Shown: in pieces, positions 9,454 to 17,764 of the stretch | How the letters are laid out: the number at the start of each line of letters is the position of its first letter | Numbering within the stretch: position 1 is the first letter of the stretch | Assembly: GCA_004563195.1 (NCBI GenBank) | Contig: SFTJ01000001.1 | Span: 62,001-126,000, forward strand | Direction of reading: 5' to 3' | Length of the DNA stretch: 64,000 bases | Origin: a bacterium | GTDB taxonomy: Bacteria; Bacteroidota; Bacteroidia; Bacteroidales; Muribaculaceae | Notes under the pieces: generated by a model | What the model saw: the letters and a program-made list of their open reading frames with translations, nothing else | Database searches by the model: none | Told to the model about the DNA's origin: nothing | Position numbers and translations under genes: made by a program

Positions 9454-10065
9454 ATGCTTATCATCGGAATAGCCGGGGGTACGGGCTCGGGCAAGACTAC
9501 AGTAGTAAGAAAGATTATGGAACACCTTCCTGTAGGTGAGGTGGGCGTGATTTCACAGGATAATTATTATAAAGATTCGAGTCATGTGCCCATGGAGGAT
9601 CGTCAGAAAATCAATTTCGATGAGCCGGCTGCCTTCGATTGGGACCTTTTGCTTGCTCACCTTAACGACTTGAAAGAGGGTAGAGCCATCGATATGCCCA
9701 CCTACGACTACATCACCAGCTCTCGCCAAAAGGAAACTATCCACATGGGGCCGCATGATGTGGTAGTGCTCGAAGGAATTCTCGTTATGTCGGACGAACG
9801 CGTTCGCAACTTGATGGACATTAAGGTTTTTGTTGATGCCGATGCCGACGACCGTCTTATTCGCGTTATAAGCCGCGACTGCATTGAGCGCGGACGCACC
9901 GCTCAAATGGTAATCGACCGCTACGAGAAAGTGCTTAAACCAATGCACCTAAAGCACATCGAACCCGGAAAACGATTCTGCGACTTGATTATTCCTCAAG
10001 GTGGACATAACGAAGTAGCCATCAACCTATTGACCGATTATATCAAGGGACGACTCAATCGATGA
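9454..10065 (+). CDS. udk: Uridine kinase
   Basis: Phosphorylates uridine and cytidine to UMP and CMP in pyrimidine salvage, in the cytosol. The P-loop GGTGSGKTT is at residues 8-16. The uridine kinase motifs [10 protein letters not shown] (near 33), [11 protein letters not shown] (near 52) and [11 protein letters not shown] (near 78) follow. Length 203 residues is typical. The ATG at 9454 puts the P-loop at the expected distance. lptB follows 28 bases downstream on the same strand and is probably co-transcribed. Confidence 0.95.
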   Translation: MLIIGIAGGTGSGKTTVVRKIMEHLPVGEVGVISQDNYYKDSSHVPMEDRQKINFDEPAAFDWDLLLAHLNDLKEGRAIDMPTYDYITSSRQKETIHMGPHDVVVLEGILVMSDERVRNLMDIKVFVDADADDRLIRVISRDCIERGRTAQMVIDRYEKVLKPMHLKHIEPGKRFCDLIIPQGGHNEVAINLLTDYIKGRLNR

Positions 10066-10093
10066 TTTCATCACCAACGTTCAATGCAATATA

Positions 10094-10942
10094 ATGAAAA
10101 TTATTCCATTACTCTCGAAATTTACTAAGATTAAAACTCCTGCCGAACGCAAAGCTGAAGAACAGCAACTCCAAGAGCTCGACCGCTTGGGCGAAGAGGG
10201 CAAATTGGTGTTGCGAACAAGCGATTTGGTTAAAAAATATCGTCAACGCACTGTAGTCAATCACGTTTCTATCAATGTGCGCCAAGGCGAGATTGTGGGA
10301 CTTCTCGGACCTAACGGAGCCGGGAAAACCACCACATTCTATATGACCACCGGGCTTATTATCCCTAACTCGGGTCAGATATTTCTTAACGATTATAACA
10401 TCACCGGCTTCCCCGTTTATAAGCGCGCTCAGCACGGCATAGGATATTTGGCTCAAGAGGCTTCGGTGTTCCGCAAACTCACCGTAGAGGAAAATATCAA
10501 GTGCATCTTGGAAATGACCGATGCCACTCCTGAGGAACAAAAAGAGCGTTTGGAATCGCTTATCGCCGAATTTAGCCTCGAAAAATTCAGAAAAAACACC
10601 GGCGACCGTCTGTCGGGTGGTGAGCGCCGTCGCACCGAGATTGCTCGTTGCCTTGCCATCAACCCTCGTTTTATTATGCTCGACGAACCATTTGCGGGTG
10701 TCGACCCTATAGCCGTTGAAGAGATTCAGCGAGTGGTGTATAAGCTCAAAGAAAAGAACATAGGTATACTTATTACCGACCACAATGCACCCGAAACGTT
10801 GAGTATCACCGACCGTGCCTACTTGCTATTCGAAGGTAAAATACTATTCCAAGGCACAAGCGAAGAACTTGCCGAGAATCCTATTGTGCGCGAAAAATAT
10901 TTGGGTCGCGACTTCATATTCCGTCGCAAAAAATTCACCTGA
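10094..10942 (+). CDS. lptB: LPS export ABC transporter ATP-binding protein LptB
   Basis: Cytoplasmic ATPase of the LptBFG machine that extracts lipopolysaccharide from the inner membrane. Walker [10 protein letters not shown] (near residue 75), signature [14 protein letters not shown] (near 175) and Walker [14 protein letters not shown] (near 195) are complete, and the spacing is that of LptB. Compared with the roughly 240-residue E. coli protein, there is an N-terminal extension of about 38 residues, charged and probably helical ([19 protein letters not shown]). The first ATG in frame gives this extension, although TTG/GTG codons just before the ABC core could also initiate. The lptF/G genes are not in the window. 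Confidence 0.92.
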   Translation: MKIIPLLSKFTKIKTPAERKAEEQQLQELDRLGEEGKLVLRTSDLVKKYRQRTVVNHVSINVRQGEIVGLLGPNGAGKTTTFYMTTGLIIPNSGQIFLNDYNITGFPVYKRAQHGIGYLAQEASVFRKLTVEENIKCILEMTDATPEEQKERLESLIAEFSLEKFRKNTGDRLSGGERRRTEIARCLAINPRFIMLDEPFAGVDPIAVEEIQRVVYKLKEKNIGILITDHNAPETLSITDRAYLLFEGKILFQGTSEELAENPIVREKYLGRDFIFRRKKFT

Positions 10943-10965
10943 TTTTTGGGGTGCTGACAGCCCAC

Positions 10966-11826
10966 CTAAAAGAAAAATTTTCGATACTTTATCAAAGCCA
11001 CCGTGGCTGCTACACTCACGATTGCAAGCCAGGGCATACATTGTGTAGTGCCGTAAACATCAAGCGATTGGCTCAAATATCCGCGCTCGAGGGCATAGGT
11101 CGACAGCACAACCACAGAATTGTTGATAGCATGTGCTATAATCGGAACCCACAGCGAACCGCTCCACACAAGCATATAGCCAAACAAGGCTCCCATGAGC
11201 ACTCGCGGCACAAAACCGAAAAACTGGAAATGCATAAAGCTGAACACTATGGCTCCCAACCAAATAGCCAAGTGCTTGTTCATAGGCTTATCCAAAAATA
11301 TTCTCGTAAGCATTCCTCTGAAGAATATTTCCTCGCCAAAGCCCGTTAAGCAACCCAAAACAAGCATCAGACAAATTACACCCATCAAAGTCTGACCGCT
11401 AATGAGCTGATTTGTAAGCGCTTTAGCAGCTTCTTCATACATACGCAGCAACTTTTCAAGCGCAGCAAACGAGTCGGGTAGTGTGATGCTCTCATTAAGT
11501 TGCACTATCATATTCATAGCAGGCACACTTACCACATACACCAAAATTACAAACAACACATGCATCCATTTGGGCGATTTCGATAGCGCAAGATAATCTA
11601 ACGGCTTGCGTGCAATAAATGCAGCAACCAACATTGCCGGTACTGCAAACGACAGCACGTTTTGCAATACTATCTGGGTTAAAACCACAGAATGGCTTGA
11701 GCCGAAACGACTCAGCAATAACGATGATAATGTAGCCGTCAAGAAAAAACACACAAAGAATACCGAGAAAAAGAAACCTATCTTCTTGATAAAACTTACT
11801 CCTGAAATACTATTGTTACTACCCAT
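10966..11826 (-). CDS. CPBP-family intramembrane glutamic endopeptidase
   Basis: A multi-pass membrane protein of the CAAX-protease/Abi family (PF02517). The three catalytic signatures are visible in order: EEIFFR (EEXXXR), FSFMH (FXXXH) and HAINN (HXXXN), spread through the last third. About eight hydrophobic segments are present in 286 residues. The start is taken at the ATG at 11826 because a -7 box on the minus strand (11854-11861) lies upstream of it and inside the longer open frame. The substrate is unknown; members of this family process prenylated proteins, peptides or bacteriocin-related targets. It is convergent with lptB and divergent from the guanylate-kinase-like gene. Confidence 0.82.
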   Translation of the reverse strand: MGSNNSISGVSFIKKIGFFFSVFFVCFFLTATLSSLLLSRFGSSHSVVLTQIVLQNVLSFAVPAMLVAAFIARKPLDYLALSKSPKWMHVLFVILVYVVSVPAMNMIVQLNESITLPDSFAALEKLLRMYEEAAKALTNQLISGQTLMGVICLMLVLGCLTGFGEEIFFRGMLTRIFLDKPMNKHLAIWLGAIVFSFMHFQFFGFVPRVLMGALFGYMLVWSGSLWVPIIAHAINNSVVVLSTYALERGYLSQSLDVYGTTQCMPWLAIVSVAATVALIKYRKFFF

Positions 11827-11839
11827 TGTGATGCAATAA

Positions 11840-11871
11840 TTTGTTTGTAAACGCAAAATTAAATAAATTTG
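11840..11871 (+). promoter_or_regulatory. Promoter of guanylate-kinase-like gene (TTTG-N20-TAAATTTG)
   Basis: Full Bacteroidetes sigma-A type promoter: TTTG at 11840-11843, a 20-base spacer, and TAAATTTG at 11864-11871, 20 bases ahead of the ATG at 11892. Confidence 0.7.
11854..11861 (-). promoter_or_regulatory. Putative -7 element of the CPBP protease gene
   Basis: TAATTTTG on the minus strand, 28 bases ahead of the ATG at 11826. It overlaps the opposing promoter's spacer, so the two promoters are back to back within 32 bases. Confidence 0.5.
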
Positions 11872-11891
11872 TAGAATTAAAACAGAAATAT

Positions 11892-12401
11892 ATGGCAAAA
11901 CCTTTGATATACGCAGTAGTTGGAGCATCGGGGTGTGGCAAAAACACCGCTACTCAGATAATGGAAGAACTGGGAATACCGAGTCTTGTATCATTCACCA
12001 CGCGCGATATGCGCCCGGGGGAGATCAATGGCAAAGAACATTGGTTCGTTACCGAGAACGATATTCCGCCTAAAGACCGCATGCTCGCTTACACCTATTT
12101 CGGCGGCAAACACTATTGGACCACAATCGACCAAATACCCGAAAAGGGCGGTTGCACCTATATCATCGACGAAGTGGCTCTCGTGGAAATGCTTGAGAAA
12201 TTTGGCAAAGATATCGATTTCGTAACTGTTCTTATCAAAAAAGACGCTAAGCAAATAGGGCAGTTAGTAGATGCCGAACGCATGAAGCGTGATGAGCAAC
12301 GGTTGAAACTTAACGATGACTTCTACGACATCATTATCACCAACAACGGCACTATCGATGATTTGAGAGAACAAATCGCGAAAAAAATGTTTGGAAAATA
12401 A
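11892..12401 (+). CDS. Divergent guanylate-kinase-like protein
   Basis: A 169-residue P-loop protein related to guanylate kinases. The nucleotide loop is GASGCGKNT (residues 11-19), with Asn after the lysine. The GMP-binding stretch SFTTRDMRPGEINGKEHWFV (residues 33-52) is close to the canonical S.TTR..R.GE..G..Y.F. The usual Y.G..YGT segment is altered to YFGGKHYWTT. A lid-like basic region with two Arg (DAERMKRDEQR) is present near residue 130. Standard Gmk is 185-210 residues and has GKS/GKG, so this is a shorter, divergent paralogue, possibly acting on another nucleotide. It has its own strong promoter. A transferred phage-type nucleotide kinase is an alternative origin. Confidence 0.7.
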   Translation: MAKPLIYAVVGASGCGKNTATQIMEELGIPSLVSFTTRDMRPGEINGKEHWFVTENDIPPKDRMLAYTYFGGKHYWTTIDQIPEKGGCTYIIDEVALVEMLEKFGKDIDFVTVLIKKDAKQIGQLVDAERMKRDEQRLKLNDDFYDIIITNNGTIDDLREQIAKKMFGK

Positions 12402-12463
12402 ACTTTTTTCGTCGATTATTGTCAAATAAGAAAACTATATAGAATTATTACTTTTTGACATCA

Positions 12464-12991
12464 ATGAAACGATACATATTATCATTATTTACAATCTTGG
12501 CAGCAATGGCAGCCATAAGTTCTTGCAGCACTTCGAAAACCGACGAAGAGCGTGTTTTGGAATACCGTGTCGACTCTTTGGCGCATGTCAAAGCCGATAG
12601 AGCATTGCAAAACAAGCACTTTGTGATTATGGCCGAACGCATATCGTTGGGCAGAATGGGACACATGTACAACAATCCGCGACGCGAAACCAATTTTGTG
12701 TATGTTGTCGACAACGATGGCGTGGTGCAACTTGCTTTCGATAACGGTCGTATAGGTCTTAATGGCCTTGGAGGCGTCACAGTGCGTGGTTCGGTAAGCA
12801 AGCCCCGCTACAAAGTGGATAAGAAAGGTAATATTTCATACTCATACACCATTTTCGGCACAGGAGCTAATGCCGAAGTGGATATCCGCCTATTCGCCGG
12901 AAGCGACGACGCACAAGCCTACATCACTTCGCCATACCATAGCGAACGCATGGTGATATATGGTAAAGTGCAGCCCTACAACGGCAATTAG
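12464..12991 (+). CDS. DUF4251-family lipoprotein
   Basis: A 175-residue exported lipoprotein with signal peptide and lipobox AISSC (Cys near residue 21). The rest matches the Bacteroidetes DUF4251 family as I remember it: a helix-poor beta domain with YVVDNDGVVQLAF and the glycine-rich GLNGLGGVTVRGSV near residue 100. Its role is unknown; the family is found mainly in gut Bacteroidales as outer-membrane or periplasmic lipoproteins. The start is set at the ATG at 12464, which gives a proper KR-rich n-region. It is monocistronic, followed by a long hairpin shared with ligA. Confidence 0.75.
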   Translation: MKRYILSLFTILAAMAAISSCSTSKTDEERVLEYRVDSLAHVKADRALQNKHFVIMAERISLGRMGHMYNNPRRETNFVYVVDNDGVVQLAFDNGRIGLNGLGGVTVRGSVSKPRYKVDKKGNISYSYTIFGTGANAEVDIRLFAGSDDAQAYITSPYHSERMVIYGKVQPYNGN

Positions 12992-13016
12992 TTCTACACT
13001 TCAGCACTATAAAACC

Positions 13017-13064
13017 GGGGAGTCTCGTGGCCGACTGATATTAGTCATAGCCGCGAGACTCCTC
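13017..13064. terminator. Bidirectional hairpin terminator between DUF4251 gene and ligA
   Basis: A 14-bp stem with one G-T pair (13017-13030 with 13051-13064) has a second short hairpin (gact/agtc) inside its loop. It sits between convergent genes. T-runs are short on both sides, so efficiency is uncertain. Confidence 0.65.
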
Positions 13065-13092
13065 TGTTTACTCATCCGTTTTGCCGAATCCC

Positions 13093-15099
13093 TTAGTCGG
13101 CAAGCATATTCAGGAACGTGTCTTCGTCGATTATCTTTACGCCCAGTTTATTAGCTTTTTCGAGCTTCGATGGTCCCATATTCTCTCCGGCAAGCACGAA
13201 ATCGGTGGCTCCTGATATCGACCCTACATTCTTGCCTCCGTTCTGCTCAATCATTTTCTTGTATTCATCGCGCGAATGCTTGGCAAACACTCCGCTTATC
13301 ACTATCTTTTTGCCGGCAAGTTTATTGCTCATAACCGCTTCTGCCACAGCTTCATTTTCAAATCGCAAACCCGCCACTCGCAAGCTTTCTATGATTTCGC
13401 AATTAATCGGTTCGGCAAAATATTCCACTATGCTCTCGGCAATTATCGGACCTATTTCATCGATTGACGACAATTCATCCATACTCATCGCCATAAGGCG
13501 ATCCATCGAACCGGCAGCTTTGGCAAGCAATTTGGCTGTAGTTTCACCCACATTTGGTATCGATAGAGCAAATATCACTCTCGCAAATGGCACTTCTTTC
13601 GACTTTTCGATGCCTTGCAGCAATCGTTCGGCCGATTTTTCCTGTATGCCATAGAGTGTGAGCAAATCCTCTTTTGTAAGATTATACAAATCGCTTATAA
13701 ATTCCACGCGCCCCGAGGCAAACAGCTGATAAACAAGCTCTTCGCCCAAACCATCGATATTCATCATTCTGCGACCCACAAAGTGCTCTATGCGCCCGGC
13801 TATCTGAGGAGGGCAGTGGTATTTGTTGGGGCATACCCAGGCAGCCTCACCTTCCACACGCTCCAATGGGGTGCCACAAATAGGGCAGTGCGTTACGAAT
13901 CGCACAGGTTGCGCATCTTTCATTCGCGATTTTTCATCTACTCCCACTATTTTCGGTATTATCTCACCACCTTTTTCCACATACAGCATGTCGTGCTCAT
14001 GTATGTCGAGTGTCTTGATAATATCGGCATTGTGAAGTGATGCGCGTTTCACTATTGTTCCCGAAAGCAATACGGGATTGAGATTAGCCACCGGCGTAAT
14101 CACTCCCGTGCGACCCACTTCAAACGACACAAATTGCAGTTGTGTACATTCTCGCTCGGGTGCAAACTTGTAGGCTATAGCCCAACGCGGAGATTTTGCC
14201 GTGTAGCCAAGCGTGATTTGCTGTTCTATGTTATTGATTTTAAACACCAAACCATCGGTAGCTACCGGTAGTTTCTTGCGTTCTTCATCCCAATACATTA
14301 TATAATTATGCACTTCTTCGATAGATGTGAGTATCTTCATCTGCTCGGCTACTTTAAATCCCCACGACTTTACCGCCATCATATTGTCGTAATGATTATC
14401 GTAGGGGAGATTGTCGCCCAACAAATAATAGAAATATGCATCAAGACCTCGACGAGCCACTTCCGATGACTTTTGTAACTTCAGTGTACCGGCAGCTGCA
14501 TTTCGAGGATTGGCAAATAGGGGTTCTTCATTGAAATGTCGTTCGCGATTGAGTTCTTCAAAGTTCTTCCATGGCAAGAGTATTTCGCCACGGATTTCAA
14601 ACTTGTCGGGATAATTACCGGGCTTCAACTGCAATGGTATACTCTTGATGGTGATGATGTTATTGGTGACATCATCGCCTCGGGTACCATCACCGCGCGT
14701 TACCGCACGCACAAGGCGCCCGTGTTCGTAAGTGAGTGATATTGAAGTTCCGTCGAATTTCATTTCACCTACTATTTCACACTTTTCGCCGTCAAGGCCA
14801 TTTTGTGCACGGCGTAGAAAATCTTCCACTTCCTCTATCGAATAGCTGTTGCCCAGCGACATCATTGGGCGCTCATGCACCACATGTTCAAAACCTTTTG
14901 TCAAGTCGCTTCCAACACGCTGTGTAGGCGAATAGGGGTCATAATATTCAGGATGTTCTTTCTCCAAATCTTGCAATGTGCGCAAAAGTTCATCAAACTC
15001 CTTGTCGCTTATTGTAGGCGTATTATGTATGTAATAATTATCGTTGTGCTTATTGATTTCAGCACGAAGATTGTCTATCTTTTCTTTTATATTATCCAT
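13093..15099 (-). CDS. ligA: NAD+-dependent DNA ligase
   Basis: Seals nicks in duplex DNA during replication and repair, using NAD+. Domains are in the usual order. The NMN-binding Ia domain is at the N-terminus. The adenylation domain has the active-site lysine in EMKFDGTSISL (near residue 115). An OB fold follows, then a four-cysteine zinc finger (CPICGTPLERVEG and a later CPNKYHC, near 400-425), helix-hairpin-helix repeats with SIPNVGETTAKLLAKAAG (near 510), and a C-terminal BRCT domain (about 590-668). Length is 668 residues from the ATG at 15099, which is preferred over an upstream in-frame codon because MDNIKEKIDNL matches homologues. The gene is convergent with the DUF4251 gene. Confidence 0.96.
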   Translation of the reverse strand: MDNIKEKIDNLRAEINKHNDNYYIHNTPTISDKEFDELLRTLQDLEKEHPEYYDPYSPTQRVGSDLTKGFEHVVHERPMMSLGNSYSIEEVEDFLRRAQNGLDGEKCEIVGEMKFDGTSISLTYEHGRLVRAVTRGDGTRGDDVTNNIITIKSIPLQLKPGNYPDKFEIRGEILLPWKNFEELNRERHFNEEPLFANPRNAAAGTLKLQKSSEVARRGLDAYFYYLLGDNLPYDNHYDNMMAVKSWGFKVAEQMKILTSIEEVHNYIMYWDEERKKLPVATDGLVFKINNIEQQITLGYTAKSPRWAIAYKFAPERECTQLQFVSFEVGRTGVITPVANLNPVLLSGTIVKRASLHNADIIKTLDIHEHDMLYVEKGGEIIPKIVGVDEKSRMKDAQPVRFVTHCPICGTPLERVEGEAAWVCPNKYHCPPQIAGRIEHFVGRRMMNIDGLGEELVYQLFASGRVEFISDLYNLTKEDLLTLYGIQEKSAERLLQGIEKSKEVPFARVIFALSIPNVGETTAKLLAKAAGSMDRLMAMSMDELSSIDEIGPIIAESIVEYFAEPINCEIIESLRVAGLRFENEAVAEAVMSNKLAGKKIVISGVFAKHSRDEYKKMIEQNGGKNVGSISGATDFVLAGENMGPSKLEKANKLGVKIIDEDTFLNMLAD

Positions 15100-15405
15100 T
15101 ATCACTGAACTTATTTTCAATTACTTTGTAAATTTACAAATTTTCGAGCAAAATTCACCTATATAGATTTCAATTTACGCAAAAGGGGGATGTCTTCTTA
15201 CTCAATTTCTGTATACAATCACTTCGGCGACACATTTATCTGAATGCCACAAATTGTGTCTCTTTGGTATTTTCTCTAACATATATTTAACATAATATTA
15301 ATTATAGTACATTAATATATGTTTTCGCTTATTTATCACTATTTTGATAGTTTTGGCATAATCGTTACCTTTGCAAGTAACTTAATGAAATATTCCATTC
15401 TCACT
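15100..15405. other. Divergent intergenic region with 16-bp palindrome and promoter
   Basis: This AT-rich stretch of about 306 bases separates ligA from the methyltransferase gene. It holds a perfect 16-bp palindrome (15125-15140, TTTGTAAATTTACAAA), a weaker gacaca/tgtgtc repeat near 15229-15262, and a strong rightward promoter at 15343-15373. I see no credible gene or RNA in it. Confidence 0.5.
15343..15373 (+). promoter_or_regulatory. Promoter of THUMP-like methyltransferase gene (TTTG-N19-TACCTTTG)
   Basis: TTTG at 15343-15346 and TACCTTTG at 15366-15373 are 19 bases apart, an ideal Bacteroidetes promoter. The expected transcription start near 15380 rules out the longer upstream frame and favours initiation at 15406. 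Confidence 0.75.
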
Positions 15406-16632
15406 ATGCAGCTAAATGTAGCCGACCATATTATCAATGATTCGTTCTTCGATTATATCATCAAGAATATCGATTGCAACGACACTTCGCGCTTAATACT
15501 AAAACGCGAGAACGTTGACTTTGATAAAAAATTTGCGGTTCTCCAAATAGAATGTCGAAACAAAACAAAAAATAAACTCCCTGAGATTTTAAAATTTGAG
15601 AAATACTTGTTCCCTAAATCGATTAGCGCCGAACAATGCACACCTGAGCAAGTGGCAAAATTTCACGGAGAACTATTTGCCGGATGCAACCATGTGCTCG
15701 ACATGACTATGGGTTTAGGTGTCGACAGTTTCTACATCGCTCATAATGCAAATACCGTAACTTCACTGGAAATCGACCGGGAAATTGCCGAAATCGGAAA
15801 ATTCAATTTTTCGCACATGGCACCTAACATTACTGTCATCAATGCCGATTCTGTGGATTTTATATCAAATTGTTCCGAATTTTTTAGCGCCATTTTCATC
15901 GATCCTGCTCGTCGTGATGCCAACAACAAGCGAATGTTTGGATTCGCCGACTGCATGCCCAATGTCATTGATTTGTTGCCTCACATCAAGCGTTGCACCA
16001 ATCGATTGATTATCAAGGCTTCTCCTATGCTCGATATTTCGAAATCGATACTCGAACTTCAATTTGTAACCGATATTTGGATTCTTGGCATCAAAAACAG
16101 CTGTAAAGAGCTGCTTTTCAGTCTCGATTTTTCTCAAAACGCTGAAATTAAGGCAGTTAACATTCATACCATTAACTTCGATAACATTCCACAACATGTT
16201 GATTTTCAGTATTTTGCCATAGATGATTCACAAAATAGCCACTTTGCAATCCCGGCCGAAGGTAACATACTTTTCGAGCCTAATGCTTGCATTATGAAGT
16301 CAGGCAGAACATCGCAATTGCTATCACTCTACCCTTCGCTTGAGAAAATTGATGTGTCATCGCACTTGTTTTTAGTTTCTGATGCCAATCAGTCGTCACA
16401 GCTGCCCGGACGATGCTTCACTATAGATAAGGTAATCCCATTTAAGGATAAGGAACTAAAGCAACTGCGTGTGTATAAAGAACTTAACGTTGCAACTCGT
16501 AACTTTAAGTTAACTGCCGAGCAATTAAAAAGCCGTCTTCGCGTGAAAGACGGCGGTAACAATTATCTTTTCGGCACCACTCTGCACAATGGCGATATGG
16601 TGCTGCTGCTTTGCTCTAAAGCTACGAAATAA
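15406..16632 (+). CDS. Class I SAM-dependent methyltransferase with THUMP-like C-terminal domain
   Basis: A 408-residue protein of a Bacteroidetes-conserved methyltransferase family. The N-terminal helical region leads into a Rossmann fold with HVLDMTMGLGVDSFYIA (SAM motif I, near residue 102), the acidic end of strand 2 in TSLEIDRE, and a motif IV-like FIDPARRD near residue 162. The last 70 residues (KELNVATRNFKLTAEQLKSR and GGNNYLFGT) match the THUMP-like domain, suggesting an RNA substrate such as tRNA or rRNA. The start at 15406 is chosen from the promoter position; 15385 is an alternative ATG. The target base is not known. Confidence 0.78.
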   Translation: MQLNVADHIINDSFFDYIIKNIDCNDTSRLILKRENVDFDKKFAVLQIECRNKTKNKLPEILKFEKYLFPKSISAEQCTPEQVAKFHGELFAGCNHVLDMTMGLGVDSFYIAHNANTVTSLEIDREIAEIGKFNFSHMAPNITVINADSVDFISNCSEFFSAIFIDPARRDANNKRMFGFADCMPNVIDLLPHIKRCTNRLIIKASPMLDISKSILELQFVTDIWILGIKNSCKELLFSLDFSQNAEIKAVNIHTINFDNIPQHVDFQYFAIDDSQNSHFAIPAEGNILFEPNACIMKSGRTSQLLSLYPSLEKIDVSSHLFLVSDANQSSQLPGRCFTIDKVIPFKDKELKQLRVYKELNVATRNFKLTAEQLKSRLRVKDGGNNYLFGTTLHNGDMVLLLCSKATK

Positions 16633-16649
16633 AGGAGGCTGATGCTCCC

Positions 16650-17099
16650 CTATCGCTTCATTATGCGCGCAAGTATGCGTTTATCTTCTTTCTCCTTGAT
16701 TGACTGGCGCTTATCGTATTCTTTTTTACCTTTTGCTATAGCTACCACCATCTTAGCAAGACCTTTTTCGTTGATAAACACTCGCAATGGAATCAGCGAA
16801 AAACCGCTCTGCTGGTTATACTTGTTCATCTCGGCTATCTCTTTGCGATTGAGAAGCAGTTTTCGATCGCGACGCACCGTGTGATTGTTATAGCTGCCGA
16901 AGAAATATTCGGCTATATACATATTCTTCACCCACACTCCACGACCTTCGATATAGCAGAACGTATCCACCAAACTCGCCTTGCCGAGGCGTATCGACTT
17001 TATCTCCGTGCCCGTAAGCACTATACCTGCCGTGAACGTCTCGATTATCTCATAATCAAATGTTGCACGACGATTCTTGATATTTATATTATTCGACAT
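16650..17099 (-). CDS. smpB: SsrA-binding protein SmpB
   Basis: Binds tmRNA and delivers it to stalled ribosomes for trans-translation. The 149-residue protein begins with [10 protein letters not shown] and has the family motifs [13 protein letters not shown] (near residue 29) and [12 protein letters not shown] (near 62). The basic C-terminal tail ([17 protein letters not shown]) enters the mRNA channel. Length and motifs are standard. Its first 16 bases overlap the end of the upstream Yip1-like gene, implying co-expression. The tmRNA gene ssrA is not in the window. Confidence 0.96.
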   Translation of the reverse strand: MSNNINIKNRRATFDYEIIETFTAGIVLTGTEIKSIRLGKASLVDTFCYIEGRGVWVKNMYIAEYFFGSYNNHTVRRDRKLLLNRKEIAEMNKYNQQSGFSLIPLRVFINEKGLAKMVVAIAKGKKEYDKRQSIKEKEDKRILARIMKR

Positions 17100-17629
17100 A
17101 GACTAATCTCCAATATACTTTTAATAATTATAGGGATTAACAGAAGCATCGCCGATGTTCCCACAACAAATACCCACGGTTTTCCTTCGTAGTTGATATA
17201 GTTCAATCCCGTATAAATAATAAATCCCACATACAGATTTAGCAAATCGAGAATCGCAAAACTGCTCGGCAAGAGATTGTTTATTACATTCAATAATGCC
17301 AGAAATTCCAAACCGAATAACAGCAAATTATCCATGCGGTCCTTGGCTTCTTGATTCTCGCCCGGCAAGAAAAAGTTCATAACCCCGCTACTTATGTGGA
17401 ACGCGAAGAAATAAGATGTGAATGCAATGATAGCATTGATGAGAGTGCGTGTTAAAGTCAAATCATCATCATAAAACAATCTCACAAACACCGATAAAGC
17501 CACCACTGCAAGTGTGGGATAAAACACATTGCCAAGCATTATGCGAGTGGGTATGCTAAGCTTGTTGATTCTTTCCCAACCTATGCCCGGCGACACTATC
17601 ATTAACAATATTTTCTTAAATAAATCCAT
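17084..17629 (-). CDS. Yip1-like multi-pass membrane protein
   Basis: A 181-residue integral membrane protein with about five hydrophobic segments after a short amphipathic start ([18 protein letters not shown]). The W-E-R near residue 18 and overall plan fit the bacterial Yip1/DUF1282 superfamily, of unknown function in bacteria. It overlaps smpB by 16 bases on the same strand, and a -7 box (17649-17656) lies just upstream. The family assignment is tentative. Confidence 0.65.
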   Translation of the reverse strand: MDLFKKILLMIVSPGIGWERINKLSIPTRIMLGNVFYPTLAVVALSVFVRLFYDDDLTLTRTLINAIIAFTSYFFAFHISSGVMNFFLPGENQEAKDRMDNLLLFGLEFLALLNVINNLLPSSFAILDLLNLYVGFIIYTGLNYINYEGKPWVFVVGTSAMLLLIPIIIKSILEISLCRII

Positions 17630-17648
17630 TTCTTTGCATTTGATTTTG

Positions 17649-17656
17649 CAAAATTA
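17649..17656 (-). promoter_or_regulatory. Putative -7 element of the Yip1-like/smpB pair
   Basis: TAATTTTG on the minus strand, 20 bases ahead of the ATG at 17629. No clear TTTG is seen at -33. Confidence 0.45.
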
Positions 17657-17730
17657 CACAATCTTCGATAATTTAACGAATATCTTCATTCCTTGTGAGC
17701 GATTTTTTTAGACTTTCCACCTATTTATAT

Positions 17731-17738
17731 TAATTTTG
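17731..17738 (+). promoter_or_regulatory. Putative -7 element of the FtsX-like permease gene
   Basis: TAATTTTG, a perfect -7 match. Transcription would begin around 17745, which excludes the TTG at 17741 as the start codon and supports the TTG at 17765. Confidence 0.5.
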
Positions 17739-17764
17739 CATTGATTTATTTAAGCAACATATTT

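Noticed and set aside
10966..12401. CPBP protease plus nucleotide-kinase-like gene as an abortive-infection module
   Set aside because: CPBP proteins were once called Abi, but the two genes are divergent, have separate promoters, and no other defence genes are near.
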